Source: Thiodiazotropha sp040506195
Lineage (GTDB): Bacteria > Pseudomonadota > Gammaproteobacteria > Chromatiales > Chromatiaceae
Length of the DNA: 64,000 bases
NCBI GenBank assembly: GCA_040506195.1
Contig: JBEVXH010000005.1
Span: forward strand, 62,001 to 126,000
Reading direction: 5' to 3'
Made by a program: the position numbers and the translations under genes. Below the pieces are notes generated by a model. The model made no database searches, had not been told where the DNA came from, and saw only the letters and a program-made list of their open reading frames with translations. How positions within the stretch are numbered: position 1 is the first letter of the stretch; each line of letters begins with the position of its first letter. Of this stretch, positions 51,915 through 61,244 are shown in pieces.

Positions 51915-54878
51915 GTGAAAAAGAAGAAGCTCAAGAAAAAAGAACTCGCGGTCAGAATGAAGAGATTGGTCGATCAATTCTCCGATCTGAACAACCGGCT
52001 CAATCGAGTTTCCCACGACAAGCTCAATCAAGGATTGAAACTGGATCAGTTGAGTGAGGCCAATACTGACATGCAATTGCGTCTGCAGGAGATGCAGAGT
52101 CAGATTGGGCAATTGATCACGCAAGAGGAAGAGCTGAGCAGTCTTCTGGACTCTCTGCAGCTGCAAGCCTCGGACCTGAGTTCCACCGAGGAATCCCGCC
52201 CGGAACAACAAGAGACTCAACGAAACATCGACAATTTGAACGAGCAGCTGGCATCGCTGCATGAGCAGCAACAGGCGTTCAAACAGGCATTGGAGCGTGA
52301 CAGCCGGGCGGCAGATGCCACTGCCAATGACACCGATGATCTACGACGGGATATCGCCGATTTGCTGTCCCATATCAGGCGCCTTGAGGAGAGTGGCAGT
52401 GAACTCCTGATCAGCGATTCGAATCATGAATCGCAAATTCAGAGCCTGCAGAACGACATCGCTGAACTCAGCCACAAACAGGCGCAAAATCAGGCTGAGC
52501 AGGGAGAACCGCCACAGGAGGTCTCCCGGTTGTTGCAGGAGAGTGCTCAACCCCTGCGTAATGAGATTGAGCATCTGAGACATCAGCTCACTGAGAAGGG
52601 TGGTCAGCAGAAGGAGTTGGAACGTCGCCTGTTGGAGCTTGCCAATCGCCTAGGCGAAACCGGGGCCAGACTGGAGAGTCAACAGCAGGATAAGGCGCGC
52701 AAGAACGAGGTATTGGAGCAACGTCTGTCGAAGTTGGAGAACCTGGTCAAGGATTTTGAGCCGGTTTCCAATGCCGATGCGTCCCAACTGCTGGAGTTGG
52801 AGCGGAAACTCAACCAGGCCGAAGAGGATATGACATCCCTGTTGGCGGATAAGAATCGCGAGTTGGCAGCGCGCCTCGATTCCATCGATGGGGCATTGAA
52901 TGAACAAGCGGTCAAGCACGAATCCTTCCAGGACAGGGTCAATCACCTTAACAATGATCTGACTGACAGTAGCCGCAGTTTGCAAGAGCAGCTTGCATCC
53001 ACTGATCTCCGGCTATCAAGCTACATCGACCAGCAAGCGGATCTGCCGGATCCATTGACCTCAATCTCTACTGTAATCGAGGAACAGAAAGAGCGTTTTG
53101 AGGAGACGGTCAGCCAATTGAAAGGGGAGATAAGCGGTCTGCAATCGAAATTGCAGGTGCTCGATACGGATGAGCATGAGGCCGCAGAAAGATTGAACTC
53201 ACTTGCCGTCGATCTCGACCAGCAGGCCGGTAATCGAGATCTATTACAGGAATCGGTTACTGAAGCCAGGAGTGAAATCAACCGGAGAGTGGATGAAATC
53301 GAGGCGCGATTGGTCAATACTGAGCACCTGTACAAGGAACGAGAAGAGGCCGCGCAGGATCAGCTGCACAAGTTGAACAGCGTTGCTGAAGAGATGACCG
53401 AGCAGAGCAGGCATGGCGTGGATCTCAAGTTGACCACCGCTGCTTTGCAAGAGGACGCCAGCGGCCTGAAAGAGAGTACCGGTAAACTCAGCGAACGCCT
53501 TGACGCATTGGAGCAGACACTGCTCCTAGGGGAGCAGAAGCAGACACAAATATCACAACAATTGTCCGTTGTTGAGCAAGATCAAAAGGAACTCCGTGAA
53601 TTTAGCGACTTAGGAATCGATTCTCTGCAGGAGCGCGTGAAGACCGTATTGGCGCAACTGGCCGAACAATCAGGGTTGAATGAAGGGTTGTCGCAACGCC
53701 TGGATGATCTGGAATCATCCCTGCAAGCACAGTTTAAAGACATTGACTCCAGGCACCATCAATTACTGGAAACAGAGTCAGAAACCCGGGATCGGTTGCA
53801 ACTCCAGGAACAGAACAGCCACACCCTCTCCGATGTGATCACGGATATTAAAACAGATCATCATCTACTGTTGGAACAGACGGAAAAGCAGAAAACCTTT
53901 CTCGAGGCGATGACCTCCGAATACGGCAAACGCCAGGAGGAATCGGAGCAGATGGTTGAACGTCTGGGCCTGCTCGGCTCCCAGGTGGAGTCAGCCAGGT
54001 CGAGCGGGACATATCACAGCATCGCGATTGGAGGGCTTTTTGTATTACTCCTGCTCTCAATTCTGTTGGGTTACCAATACTTTTCCAACAGGTTAGGCGG
54101 TTTCGAGCGTGACATCTCGCTGGAGCTGATGAAAGCCAGTGAAAACTATATGACCCGGGACGAAATTGAAAAGCTGATGAGCGGTGGCGTTGCTCAGGAG
54201 AGAAGCGCCTATGATTCACTGGCGGTCGAAGAGCTGATGAACCAACAGGAGACCTTCGAGCAGCGATTGGATGAGTTTGAACAGCAAATCGCCGCATCGA
54301 TAGGGGCAGTGGCAGGCGGGGCCGCGGATATGGATAGAAGCCCGGTCGGACAGACAGAAGCGTTGGAGCCATCGATCTTAGATGTAAGGACCGCACAACG
54401 GTTGCAGCAAATGGAAGTGATGCTGGAGAGTCTGAGAAAAGAGTTCGGTCCCCGTATTGAACAACTTGATGCGCAGAACCGTGTCCATCTCAGCAGCCAG
54501 GATGAGATGGCCGCGATGATAAGCCAGATGGCTAACACCCTGCAGGGGCTAAAGAGCGAGTATCAACAGTTGGAGCAACAACCGGCGTCACAAGATGGCT
54601 GGCAGGCGTTAAGAAGCCGTGGCGGCTATACCATTCAGCTGATCGGTGTTTCCAACAAAGAGTCAATGGCAGCTTTTGCCAACAAGCACGGCCTGAAGGG
54701 AGAATTAGCCTATATCGGTACTGAACGGGAAGGGAGTGCATGGTACATCCTGCTGCACGGTACCTATGATACCTATACTGAAGCTGCAAACGCACTGGAG
54801 ACCCTTCCTGAATCCTTGAAATCCCAGCAACCTTGGATAAGAAAAATGCCGGACAAAGGAACGATCAACAGACTGTAA
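51915..54878 (+). CDS. Giant coiled-coil protein with transmembrane helix and SPOR-like domain
   Basis: A 987-residue protein. Residues 1-690 are almost pure coiled coil (Leu/Gln/Glu heptads), residues about 702-722 form one transmembrane helix (SIAIGGLFVLLLLSILLGY), and residues about 730-890 resume coiled coil on the other side. The last 80 residues (GYTIQLIGVSNKESMAAF, AYIGTEREGSAWYILLHG) look like a SPOR domain that binds denuded glycan at division sites. The start GTG 51915 is uncertain; ATG 51957 is possible. It might tether a cytoplasmic structure to septal peptidoglycan, which is inference. Confidence 0.72.
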   Translation: MKKKKLKKKELAVRMKRLVDQFSDLNNRLNRVSHDKLNQGLKLDQLSEANTDMQLRLQEMQSQIGQLITQEEELSSLLDSLQLQASDLSSTEESRPEQQETQRNIDNLNEQLASLHEQQQAFKQALERDSRAADATANDTDDLRRDIADLLSHIRRLEESGSELLISDSNHESQIQSLQNDIAELSHKQAQNQAEQGEPPQEVSRLLQESAQPLRNEIEHLRHQLTEKGGQQKELERRLLELANRLGETGARLESQQQDKARKNEVLEQRLSKLENLVKDFEPVSNADASQLLELERKLNQAEEDMTSLLADKNRELAARLDSIDGALNEQAVKHESFQDRVNHLNNDLTDSSRSLQEQLASTDLRLSSYIDQQADLPDPLTSISTVIEEQKERFEETVSQLKGEISGLQSKLQVLDTDEHEAAERLNSLAVDLDQQAGNRDLLQESVTEARSEINRRVDEIEARLVNTEHLYKEREEAAQDQLHKLNSVAEEMTEQSRHGVDLKLTTAALQEDASGLKESTGKLSERLDALEQTLLLGEQKQTQISQQLSVVEQDQKELREFSDLGIDSLQERVKTVLAQLAEQSGLNEGLSQRLDDLESSLQAQFKDIDSRHHQLLETESETRDRLQLQEQNSHTLSDVITDIKTDHHLLLEQTEKQKTFLEAMTSEYGKRQEESEQMVERLGLLGSQVESARSSGTYHSIAIGGLFVLLLLSILLGYQYFSNRLGGFERDISLELMKASENYMTRDEIEKLMSGGVAQERSAYDSLAVEELMNQQETFEQRLDEFEQQIAASIGAVAGGAADMDRSPVGQTEALEPSILDVRTAQRLQQMEVMLESLRKEFGPRIEQLDAQNRVHLSSQDEMAAMISQMANTLQGLKSEYQQLEQQPASQDGWQALRSRGGYTIQLIGVSNKESMAAFANKHGLKGELAYIGTEREGSAWYILLHGTYDTYTEAANALETLPESLKSQQPWIRKMPDKGTINRL

Positions 54879-54896
54879 GGTTAGGTGTCTCTTGAT

Positions 54897-56546
54897 TCAA
54901 TCCACTGCGATTTCACCAAACAAGGGAAAACCGCTGTTTTTAATCCACTCTTTGGCTGACCGGCTCAGGATCAATACGGGTACCTCCAAATCGATCTGCT
55001 TGCAGTGTCTGGATAATACCTTCATAGCCTCCTGTTGGGTATAGCGGGGACGGGTGTAGAAACCGCCGGTCCGATCTGTTAAGAACCACTTGTCCAAATG
55101 CCGGGCAATTTGCAGGCGCGGCTCTTTGGTGGCTATCCTGGTATTACCGATCGTCAGGTCCAGGCCTTCACAGAGCCGCCCGATTGTTTTTGGTATCTCA
55201 ATGTCATACAGGCGTTTGACGGTTGACAGTTTTTTGAAATAGTGGGACTCCTGGACTTCACCTCTTGTCCAGGCGATACCGTCAAAGTCATCTTCAGCAG
55301 CGTGCATAAGCAGAAGTTTCAGGGCTAGACTCAGCCACTCCCTGCGGAAAGGTGCGGGTGTTATTCTGCCAGGCCAGCGGTCTTTGTATCCATACATGGC
55401 GCCACTCTGGTGCCAATCACTCTGTATCTCCTCAATGAACAGCAATCGCCTTCCCCGGCGGTCAATACGCTGTTTGGTGCGGAAGTGTACAAGTAGGTTT
55501 CGGGCATGGTAGTGGCCGGTGAAATGTGAAAGCGGATAGTCGGGCAGTGTCAGCAACCACTCGCGATAGTCGCTTCCTCCGTGCAGACTTTTATGCTCAT
55601 AACGGCCGTAGTGTGTATAGGAGACAGGAATGCCCAGATGTTGCAGAGCATGTCGGCTGGCGGTAGTGAAGGCCTGTTCCTTGGTTGCAAAGTGATGCTG
55701 ATTGGTTTTGTCGTCACCTATCGGATTGCCTACTGAATCGAGTGCAAACCACTGTTGTGATGAGGCGAGGGTATTCCAGCCTTTCTGCTTTTTCAGATAT
55801 CCCACCTTGTAGTAGTGGACAGGATCCACGTAACGAAGGACGCAACAATCGCTGGGCTCGGTAATGGCTCTGGGCGTGATTGAAAGGTTGATCGATTTTG
55901 AAGTGGGTATTTCCGTGAACTCAAGCTGACAGGCTTGATTTCTAACGATTTCGTTGGTCAGACTGAGACGGGTAATTGAGAAATCAATATGCGACAAAAG
56001 TTGATCCCGAGTGATAGCAGTCCCGCCGTCTTCTACCATCTTATCCAGAAAGGGCATCAGGCCGGACCAGGTTATCTCTTCTTCACGGACACCTGATCGT
56101 GACAGATTCAACAATGTTTGCCGCCATTGTACCGGCGAAGCACGATGCATAGACATCTGTTCTATCTTTTTTTGTAAACTGCTGTAGAGCTGTTTGGGAT
56201 AGCTATACTGTTTTTCCGTCAATCCAAGTTTATCCTCGGTAACGCGTTTTCGAACATGCTCGATCTCCCTGATCTGCAGTTCCTGCTGTATCCAATCATC
56301 GAAGGCCTGGTAGTCTGATGATGGCCAGTGGAGTCGTGGCAGATCTGCAAGCGTATAACCGGAGAAAACAAAAGAGGGATGATAGGGTGGGTTTTTCAAC
56401 CGACCCGGCTTGACGATGATGTCGATAAAACCATACAAATCACGATGAGATGTGTCCGCACCTACCGCACGGTTGAGTCGCAATGCGTGGTAGCGTGAGC
56501 GGATATTACTTATTCCGGCCAACTGTCCACTGGGTAATGTGATCAT
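54897..56546 (-). CDS. Protein with polyvalent-protein-type domain (LFIEEIQSDWHQ)
   Basis: A 549-residue protein not assigned to a known function. Residues about 270-470 contain LLFIEEIQSDWHQSGAMYGY (EEIQSDWHQ at 372-380) and FRREWLSLALKLLLMHAAEDDFDGIAWTRGEVQ. That signature occurs in large polyvalent proteins of phages and conjugative elements. The N-terminal 250 residues are unrecognised and helix-rich, with a MITLPSGQLAGISNIR start. It stands alone here, with no phage structural or transfer genes next to it. The start ATG 56546 lacks a good ribosome site. Confidence 0.6.
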   Translation of the reverse strand: MITLPSGQLAGISNIRSRYHALRLNRAVGADTSHRDLYGFIDIIVKPGRLKNPPYHPSFVFSGYTLADLPRLHWPSSDYQAFDDWIQQELQIREIEHVRKRVTEDKLGLTEKQYSYPKQLYSSLQKKIEQMSMHRASPVQWRQTLLNLSRSGVREEEITWSGLMPFLDKMVEDGGTAITRDQLLSHIDFSITRLSLTNEIVRNQACQLEFTEIPTSKSINLSITPRAITEPSDCCVLRYVDPVHYYKVGYLKKQKGWNTLASSQQWFALDSVGNPIGDDKTNQHHFATKEQAFTTASRHALQHLGIPVSYTHYGRYEHKSLHGGSDYREWLLTLPDYPLSHFTGHYHARNLLVHFRTKQRIDRRGRRLLFIEEIQSDWHQSGAMYGYKDRWPGRITPAPFRREWLSLALKLLLMHAAEDDFDGIAWTRGEVQESHYFKKLSTVKRLYDIEIPKTIGRLCEGLDLTIGNTRIATKEPRLQIARHLDKWFLTDRTGGFYTRPRYTQQEAMKVLSRHCKQIDLEVPVLILSRSAKEWIKNSGFPLFGEIAVD

Positions 56547-57107
56547 CTTGCTCGCGCCCTATCTGTTGTCTTCACCTTTTGCAGCATCTGCTGCTTTTAT
56601 AGCAGGCCACCGCTCCAGTTTTAACAGAGTGGATGTAGGGAAATGGCGGTCATACACCATAATTCGTGCAATAATTGCTGGGTGAATCTTACCCGAGGAT
56701 CCATTCGCAGGCTGAGCTCTATTGAAAGTCAAACGATACATAGAGGGGATTTGATTACGGCTCTTTTTAATCAGTGCATTAGTTGTGGTATTTCCAGCGT
56801 CTGTTTTTTACAAACACACACAAGAGTAGGTGACTGACTTTCGCTGGGTGTGTGAATGGAATGAACGTGCTACCGGCAGGCGTAGTGTCGTGGTTGATAT
56901 TGAATGGCTTTCTCATCTTCAGCCCTTTGTGGTTGCCAATGGAGTCCGTATTCTGTTTCACTGTATCAATGATTTTACTGGCCATAGTGCTCCACGATGG
57001 GTTTTTGACTGATTCTTGCGTTAGGCTATGGTCATTTATCTGGCCGTGATATAGATGAAGTTCAATATGCGATCTTAAGATCCTTTTAGGTTGAGCCGGA
57101 GATCAAT
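56547..57107. other. Gap of about 560 bases
   Basis: A 60-codon minus-strand frame (56559-56741) ends 12 bp before the previous gene's start and may be a decayed N-terminal neighbour; start and ribosome site are poor. Two overlapping plus-strand frames at 56830-57049 are not convincing. Nothing else was recognised. Confidence 0.35.
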
Positions 57108-57467
57108 ATGGCTGACTACTACCAAGGCAGCTGTCATTGTGGTGCTGTCCGCTTCTCTTTTGAGGGCGATATCATTGAAAAGGGACTGCGCTGCAACTGT
57201 TCAATTTGCACCCGTAAGGGTGCGATGATGAGTTCCCAAGCGATCCCGCCGGAACAATTCAAAATCCAGGCGGAAGAGGGTGTATTAGGCCTCTATCAGT
57301 TTGGAGCCAAGACAGCGAAACACTATTTTTGTAACCGTTGCGGCATCTACACATTTCATGAAACCGCCAGGTTTCCAGGGCACTTCCGCGCCAATCTGGG
57401 CTGTATTGAGGGGATCGATCCCTTTTCAATGGAGTACGATCTGTTTGATGGCAAGCATCTGCTTTAA
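57108..57467 (+). CDS. GFA/CENP-V family zinc protein
   Basis: A 119-residue member of the glutathione-dependent formaldehyde-activating (Gfa) fold. The zinc ligands are in GSCHCGAVRF (residues 8-17), CNCSICTRKGA (about 29-39) and FCNRCGIYTFHE (about 76-87). The family name does not imply that this member activates formaldehyde. The start ATG 57108 is close to GGAG. It precedes mtgA by 32 bp on the same strand but is probably unrelated in function. Confidence 0.88.
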   Translation: MADYYQGSCHCGAVRFSFEGDIIEKGLRCNCSICTRKGAMMSSQAIPPEQFKIQAEEGVLGLYQFGAKTAKHYFCNRCGIYTFHETARFPGHFRANLGCIEGIDPFSMEYDLFDGKHLL

Positions 57468-57499
57468 TTTATCTGCATTCACAATCAGTAAAGTGCGAA

Positions 57500-58234
57500 A
57501 TGGCCCGTAAAAGCGGTAACAGAGGACAACTCCAGCGTTTTTGCAAGGGATTGTTGAGATGGATCTTTCTGCTCTTTTTCGCATCATCGATGTTGCTGTT
57601 CGCATTGATACTGATATTCCGTTTCGTTGATCCGCCGACATGGTCGTGGAAACTTCAACGAGAAATCAATCCCCCTGTCAAGCAATCAATTGTATCGAGA
57701 CATGAGTGGTGGGACCTGCAGTACATACCGCCCGCCATGCAACTGGCAGTGGTGGCAGCGGAAGATCAGAATTTTCCCCGTCACTTGGGAATAGACTTCA
57801 AAGCGGTTCAAGAGGTCCTGAAAGAAGCTGAAAGAGGTAGGGCGCTACGCGGCGCCAGCACCCTGACTCAGCAGGCGGTAAAAAATCTCTTTCTTTGGCA
57901 ACGTCGGGATTGGAGCCGCAAACTGCTTGAAGGAGGTCTTGCCCTTGTGCTTGAAGTACTCTGGGGTAAGCGCAGAATTCTCGAGGTCTACCTGAACATT
58001 GTAGAGTTTGGTCCAGGTGTCTACGGTGTTGCCGCCGCCAGCGAATATTGGTACCAGCTTCCACTGGATCAGATATCGCATAATCAAATGGCCAGATTGG
58101 CGGCGCTTCTTCCCAATCCCTGGCGTTACCGCGCAGAACCGCCAACACCCTATGTCAGTGAACGGGCGGTGTGGATTGAGCAACAGATGGATCGACTGGG
58201 ATTTGTCTGGCTACTGCCCGTCACCGGCGGATGA
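57500..58234 (+). CDS. mtgA: Monofunctional peptidoglycan transglycosylase
   Basis: MtgA polymerises glycan strands from lipid II. The 244-residue protein has a single N-terminal transmembrane helix (about 17-38) and a glycosyltransferase 51 domain. It carries AAEDQNFPRHLGIDFKAV (catalytic Glu near 90), GASTLTQQAVKNLFL, and RKLLEGGLALVLEVLWGKRRILEVYLNIVEFG. All five family motifs are in place. It converges with the SulP gene. Confidence 0.95.
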   Translation: MARKSGNRGQLQRFCKGLLRWIFLLFFASSMLLFALILIFRFVDPPTWSWKLQREINPPVKQSIVSRHEWWDLQYIPPAMQLAVVAAEDQNFPRHLGIDFKAVQEVLKEAERGRALRGASTLTQQAVKNLFLWQRRDWSRKLLEGGLALVLEVLWGKRRILEVYLNIVEFGPGVYGVAAASEYWYQLPLDQISHNQMARLAALLPNPWRYRAEPPTPYVSERAVWIEQQMDRLGFVWLLPVTGG

Positions 58235-58263
58235 TTCCACAAGCCTGGTGTTGTCCGCGGGGC

Positions 58264-59850
58264 CTAAGTTGATGTCTGATAGACAAACTCTACCGGCATA
58301 CCCTCTAAACGCTGCTCGAAATGATCAAGTAGTTTCCGCGATGTCAGGACGATAACAAAGGTTGTTTCCTTGGTGTCCCGGTTCTGCAGGTCCTTTGCCA
58401 GGGCTTCAGTGGCGGAAAGGTCCATATAGGAGACCACACTCAAGTCAAGAAGCACGCTATCGTATCGATGGCGCTTGAGCAGACTGCTCAATTGATCGAT
58501 TGAGGCGTAAAACAGATGGCCTTCGACGCGGATCTGAACCGATTCGTCATCTTTCTTTATATTAATATCAAGTTTTGAAGCGGACAGAACAAACAGGATC
58601 AGAGACAGTATAAATGCAATGATCAAACCGGTTTGCAGGCCGAGAAATACTACTCCGAACAGTGTTGTGACAAAGACCAACAGCTCGCCGGTCCAGGAAA
58701 ACAGGCGAGCGATCTCTCCGGGTTTGATCATACCTATACCCACCAACATCAATGTGCCGGCGATAACCGGCATCGGCAGATAGTTGAGCAGAGTGCCGAG
58801 GGTATCAATCAGGATGAAAACGATAAATGCTGAGAGTATGCCTGCCAGGGGCGTTGCCGCCCCCAACGACAGGTTCAAGGCTGTTCGGTTAAAACTGCCG
58901 GAACCTGCGAAGCTCGAAAAGAAGGCAGCGAGGGTATTGGCAATACCCTGAGCGAATACCTCCTTATCCAGGTTGATTGACTGGTCGGTGTCACTGCGCA
59001 GGTGTTTGATGATCACCATTGACTGGGCCAGTCCAATAAGCGCTATGGTAATGGCATTGGGTAACATGGCCAATCCCACCAGCAGATACTCGAGATCCAT
59101 CTTCGGGCTTGAGAGAGGCAGGGCCTGAAAGGGTATATGTCCAAGCAATTCTATTTCCGTATCGACTTGAGTGAATATGCCCATCACAAGCAGCCCTGCT
59201 GCATAGCCGACAACCATGGCGATCAGGATTGCATACCGGGGGATCCTGATTTTTGCGATAATTCCCGCAATCACAGTTGTGATACCGATGGTAAAGCTGT
59301 ATGGATTGATCAAAGCCCGCCAATCATCAGCCATGACAAAGAGTTTTTCGAAGAAGAAGAGGGTCTCTGATGGGGTAAGCCCCAGCATACCGTCGAGAGA
59401 TGAGAGGATGAGAATGATACCCACGCCTACAGTGATGCCGGTTATGGCTGCAGGGCTTAGGTATTGAAAATATTTTCCGCCCCTGAGTAACCAGATTGAT
59501 AGTTGGATCAGTCCAACCATCAGGCTGAGCAGCATCACATAATCGATATAGAGCGGGCTGCCACGACCTGCGAAAGGCGCTACCGTTATGCCGATCAATA
59601 CGGCAACCGCGGTGTTTGGTCCACCCAACATTGAACTGGTGCCGAAAAGACTGGCGAAGAGGGTTACGAAAATCGACGTATAGATGCCATATTCAGGCGG
59701 TAGTCCTGCCAGATAGGCAAAGGTGATGCCCTGGGGTATAACCAATATGGCTGCGACAACAGCGGCAAACGCCTCTGTCGTTAGCTTCAGCTCTTCTGCT
59801 TGAGACGGCCTCCATGGAATTAACTCTGACAACAGTCGCAGATATCTCAT
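58264..59850 (-). CDS. SulP-family anion transporter with STAS domain
   Basis: A 528-residue inner-membrane transporter of about 12-14 helices. The signature is IPQGITFAYLAGLPPEYGIYTS near residues 37-60, and GPNTAVAVLIGI is also typical. A C-terminal STAS domain (about 425-520) contains VLLDLSVVSYMDLSATEAL. Substrate may be sulfate, bicarbonate or a dicarboxylate; the family does not decide. It is followed leftward by nothing in the same operon and lies next to the TsdA-like gene. Confidence 0.9.
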   Translation of the reverse strand: MRYLRLLSELIPWRPSQAEELKLTTEAFAAVVAAILVIPQGITFAYLAGLPPEYGIYTSIFVTLFASLFGTSSMLGGPNTAVAVLIGITVAPFAGRGSPLYIDYVMLLSLMVGLIQLSIWLLRGGKYFQYLSPAAITGITVGVGIILILSSLDGMLGLTPSETLFFFEKLFVMADDWRALINPYSFTIGITTVIAGIIAKIRIPRYAILIAMVVGYAAGLLVMGIFTQVDTEIELLGHIPFQALPLSSPKMDLEYLLVGLAMLPNAITIALIGLAQSMVIIKHLRSDTDQSINLDKEVFAQGIANTLAAFFSSFAGSGSFNRTALNLSLGAATPLAGILSAFIVFILIDTLGTLLNYLPMPVIAGTLMLVGIGMIKPGEIARLFSWTGELLVFVTTLFGVVFLGLQTGLIIAFILSLILFVLSASKLDINIKKDDESVQIRVEGHLFYASIDQLSSLLKRHRYDSVLLDLSVVSYMDLSATEALAKDLQNRDTKETTFVIVLTSRKLLDHFEQRLEGMPVEFVYQTST

Positions 59851-59907
59851 ATCGCTATCATTGGATGAGTGTCAGCAGGACCAAAGTTCCATGGCTTGAC
59901 CTCGTGT

Positions 59908-60753
59908 CTATTCCACCAGTCCGGAGATGGACTCAAAAAGTTTCAACATTTTACTTCGCCGGGGATCGCCCGGCCGGATCTGCATATTGATGTAGGCCGA
60001 TACATCCAGGGCATCCTGATGGGTCAGGGAACGCTCCTGTCCGAGGGGCATGTTCGCCCAGATGAATCCGGCCGCCTTTTTGATTTTGGCCATGCCGGCG
60101 CCTTTATTGTATGAATCCATTCCCCACAACGGGGGTATACCGGGTATGCCATGGCCGTCACTGCCGTGGCATAGGGCGCACTTACTGTCATAGATCGCCT
60201 TGCCATCGGCTGGATTCGGGTCATAGCCTGTGTCGGGCAGGGTAGGTACTCCACGGCCCGGTGGCGCCTCGCCTATCATTTCGCCATGGGAGATATGGGA
60301 GATGTAGGCCGCCACAGCCAATATCTCCGGCGAGTCCTCTGGAGGCATGATGCCATCCAGGCTATAGACGAAACACTCACGTATACGCAGTCCTATACCA
60401 TTCCGACGCCCGTTCTTACTGCGCCATTTCGGGTACATACCGGCAACATTGAGGGGAATGGCATCCGCTTTCCGTCCGGCGTTGAGGTGGCAGTTACTGC
60501 AACGCAATTGGTTGCCGGAATAACGGGCGCCAAAGCGTTCGGTTTCAGTGATGATGCGATAGCCGAAAACAACATTGCTGTGGTAATCGTCCAGGTAACT
60601 ACGCTTGAGTAACTCTTCGATCGGGACGGGGGTGCCTGCTGCTAAAGGTTCGATTGCGAGCAGCCCAAACATAAGTATGAAAGGGTGTAGAAATCGGCCG
60701 GATTCAAATACCTGACGAACCAGTCTCGGTAAAAAATAGTTTTTGCTATTCAA
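59908..60753 (-). CDS. TsdA-like dihaem cytochrome c (thiosulfate dehydrogenase family)
   Basis: A 281-residue periplasmic cytochrome with a signal peptide (about 20-40). Haem motifs are CSNCH at 85-89 and CALCH at 192-196. Cys127 in RIRECFVYSLDG lies where TsdA places the unusual Cys haem ligand, with the surrounding LRIRECF typical of the family. TsdA joins two thiosulfates to tetrathionate. The partner TsdB is not adjacent. In this sulfur-oxidiser context thiosulfate is a plausible substrate but remains inference. Confidence 0.82.
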   Translation of the reverse strand: MNSKNYFLPRLVRQVFESGRFLHPFILMFGLLAIEPLAAGTPVPIEELLKRSYLDDYHSNVVFGYRIITETERFGARYSGNQLRCSNCHLNAGRKADAIPLNVAGMYPKWRSKNGRRNGIGLRIRECFVYSLDGIMPPEDSPEILAVAAYISHISHGEMIGEAPPGRGVPTLPDTGYDPNPADGKAIYDSKCALCHGSDGHGIPGIPPLWGMDSYNKGAGMAKIKKAAGFIWANMPLGQERSLTHQDALDVSAYINMQIRPGDPRRSKMLKLFESISGLVE

Positions 60754-61244
60754 TGTGTTCTAAACATTCTAAATAACAGATGCATGGTATGTTGAAAGCT
60801 GTGTCCAAGTAACCTGCAGCCTGACAGCCGGCAGGTGAGTGGGTGGAATTTACCATAACTAAAGTGGTTTTTTTAGATATATGCTTCAGAGCCTGGTGTA
60901 GTTCACCCTTCTGACTCTAATTGCAGGGTCCCAAGCGCTTTCCAATGGTCTTTGAGCTCACTTTTACACCTTCCATGTCTATATTGAAAAAACCTTCGGC
61001 GCTATCACCATGGTAGGTGATACTTCCATGGCTTCTGGTTACACCTGCCACTTTTCCGGCTTCATATTGATCTCAGATATATTGATGACCTTTGAGAGAA
61101 GCAGGAATAGCTGGCAGATAATCTGTCGTGTTTCGAACGCCGATGACGCGATCTGATTCACAAGGCAACAATGCTCCGAAGTAAAAACTTGGCCTGCAAT
61201 TTGCAGTTGGACTGGGTAAGCGCATATTCAACAGGAGAACAGCA
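60754..61244. other. Gap with a possible gene remnant
   Basis: On the minus strand, 60917-61072 holds a stop-bounded frame of 51 residues (DQYEAGKVAGVTRSHGS, then YHGDSAEGFFNIDMEG, ending GKRLGPCN) that reads like real protein sequence. It has no start codon of quality. It may be the end of a decayed gene. The rest is unremarkable; the start of the MotA-like gene has its ribosome site at 61232-61237. Confidence 0.35.

Noticed and set aside
56830..57049. Two overlapping plus-strand frames, one hydrophobic
   Set aside because: They overlap in different frames, have no ribosome sites and are not conserved-looking.
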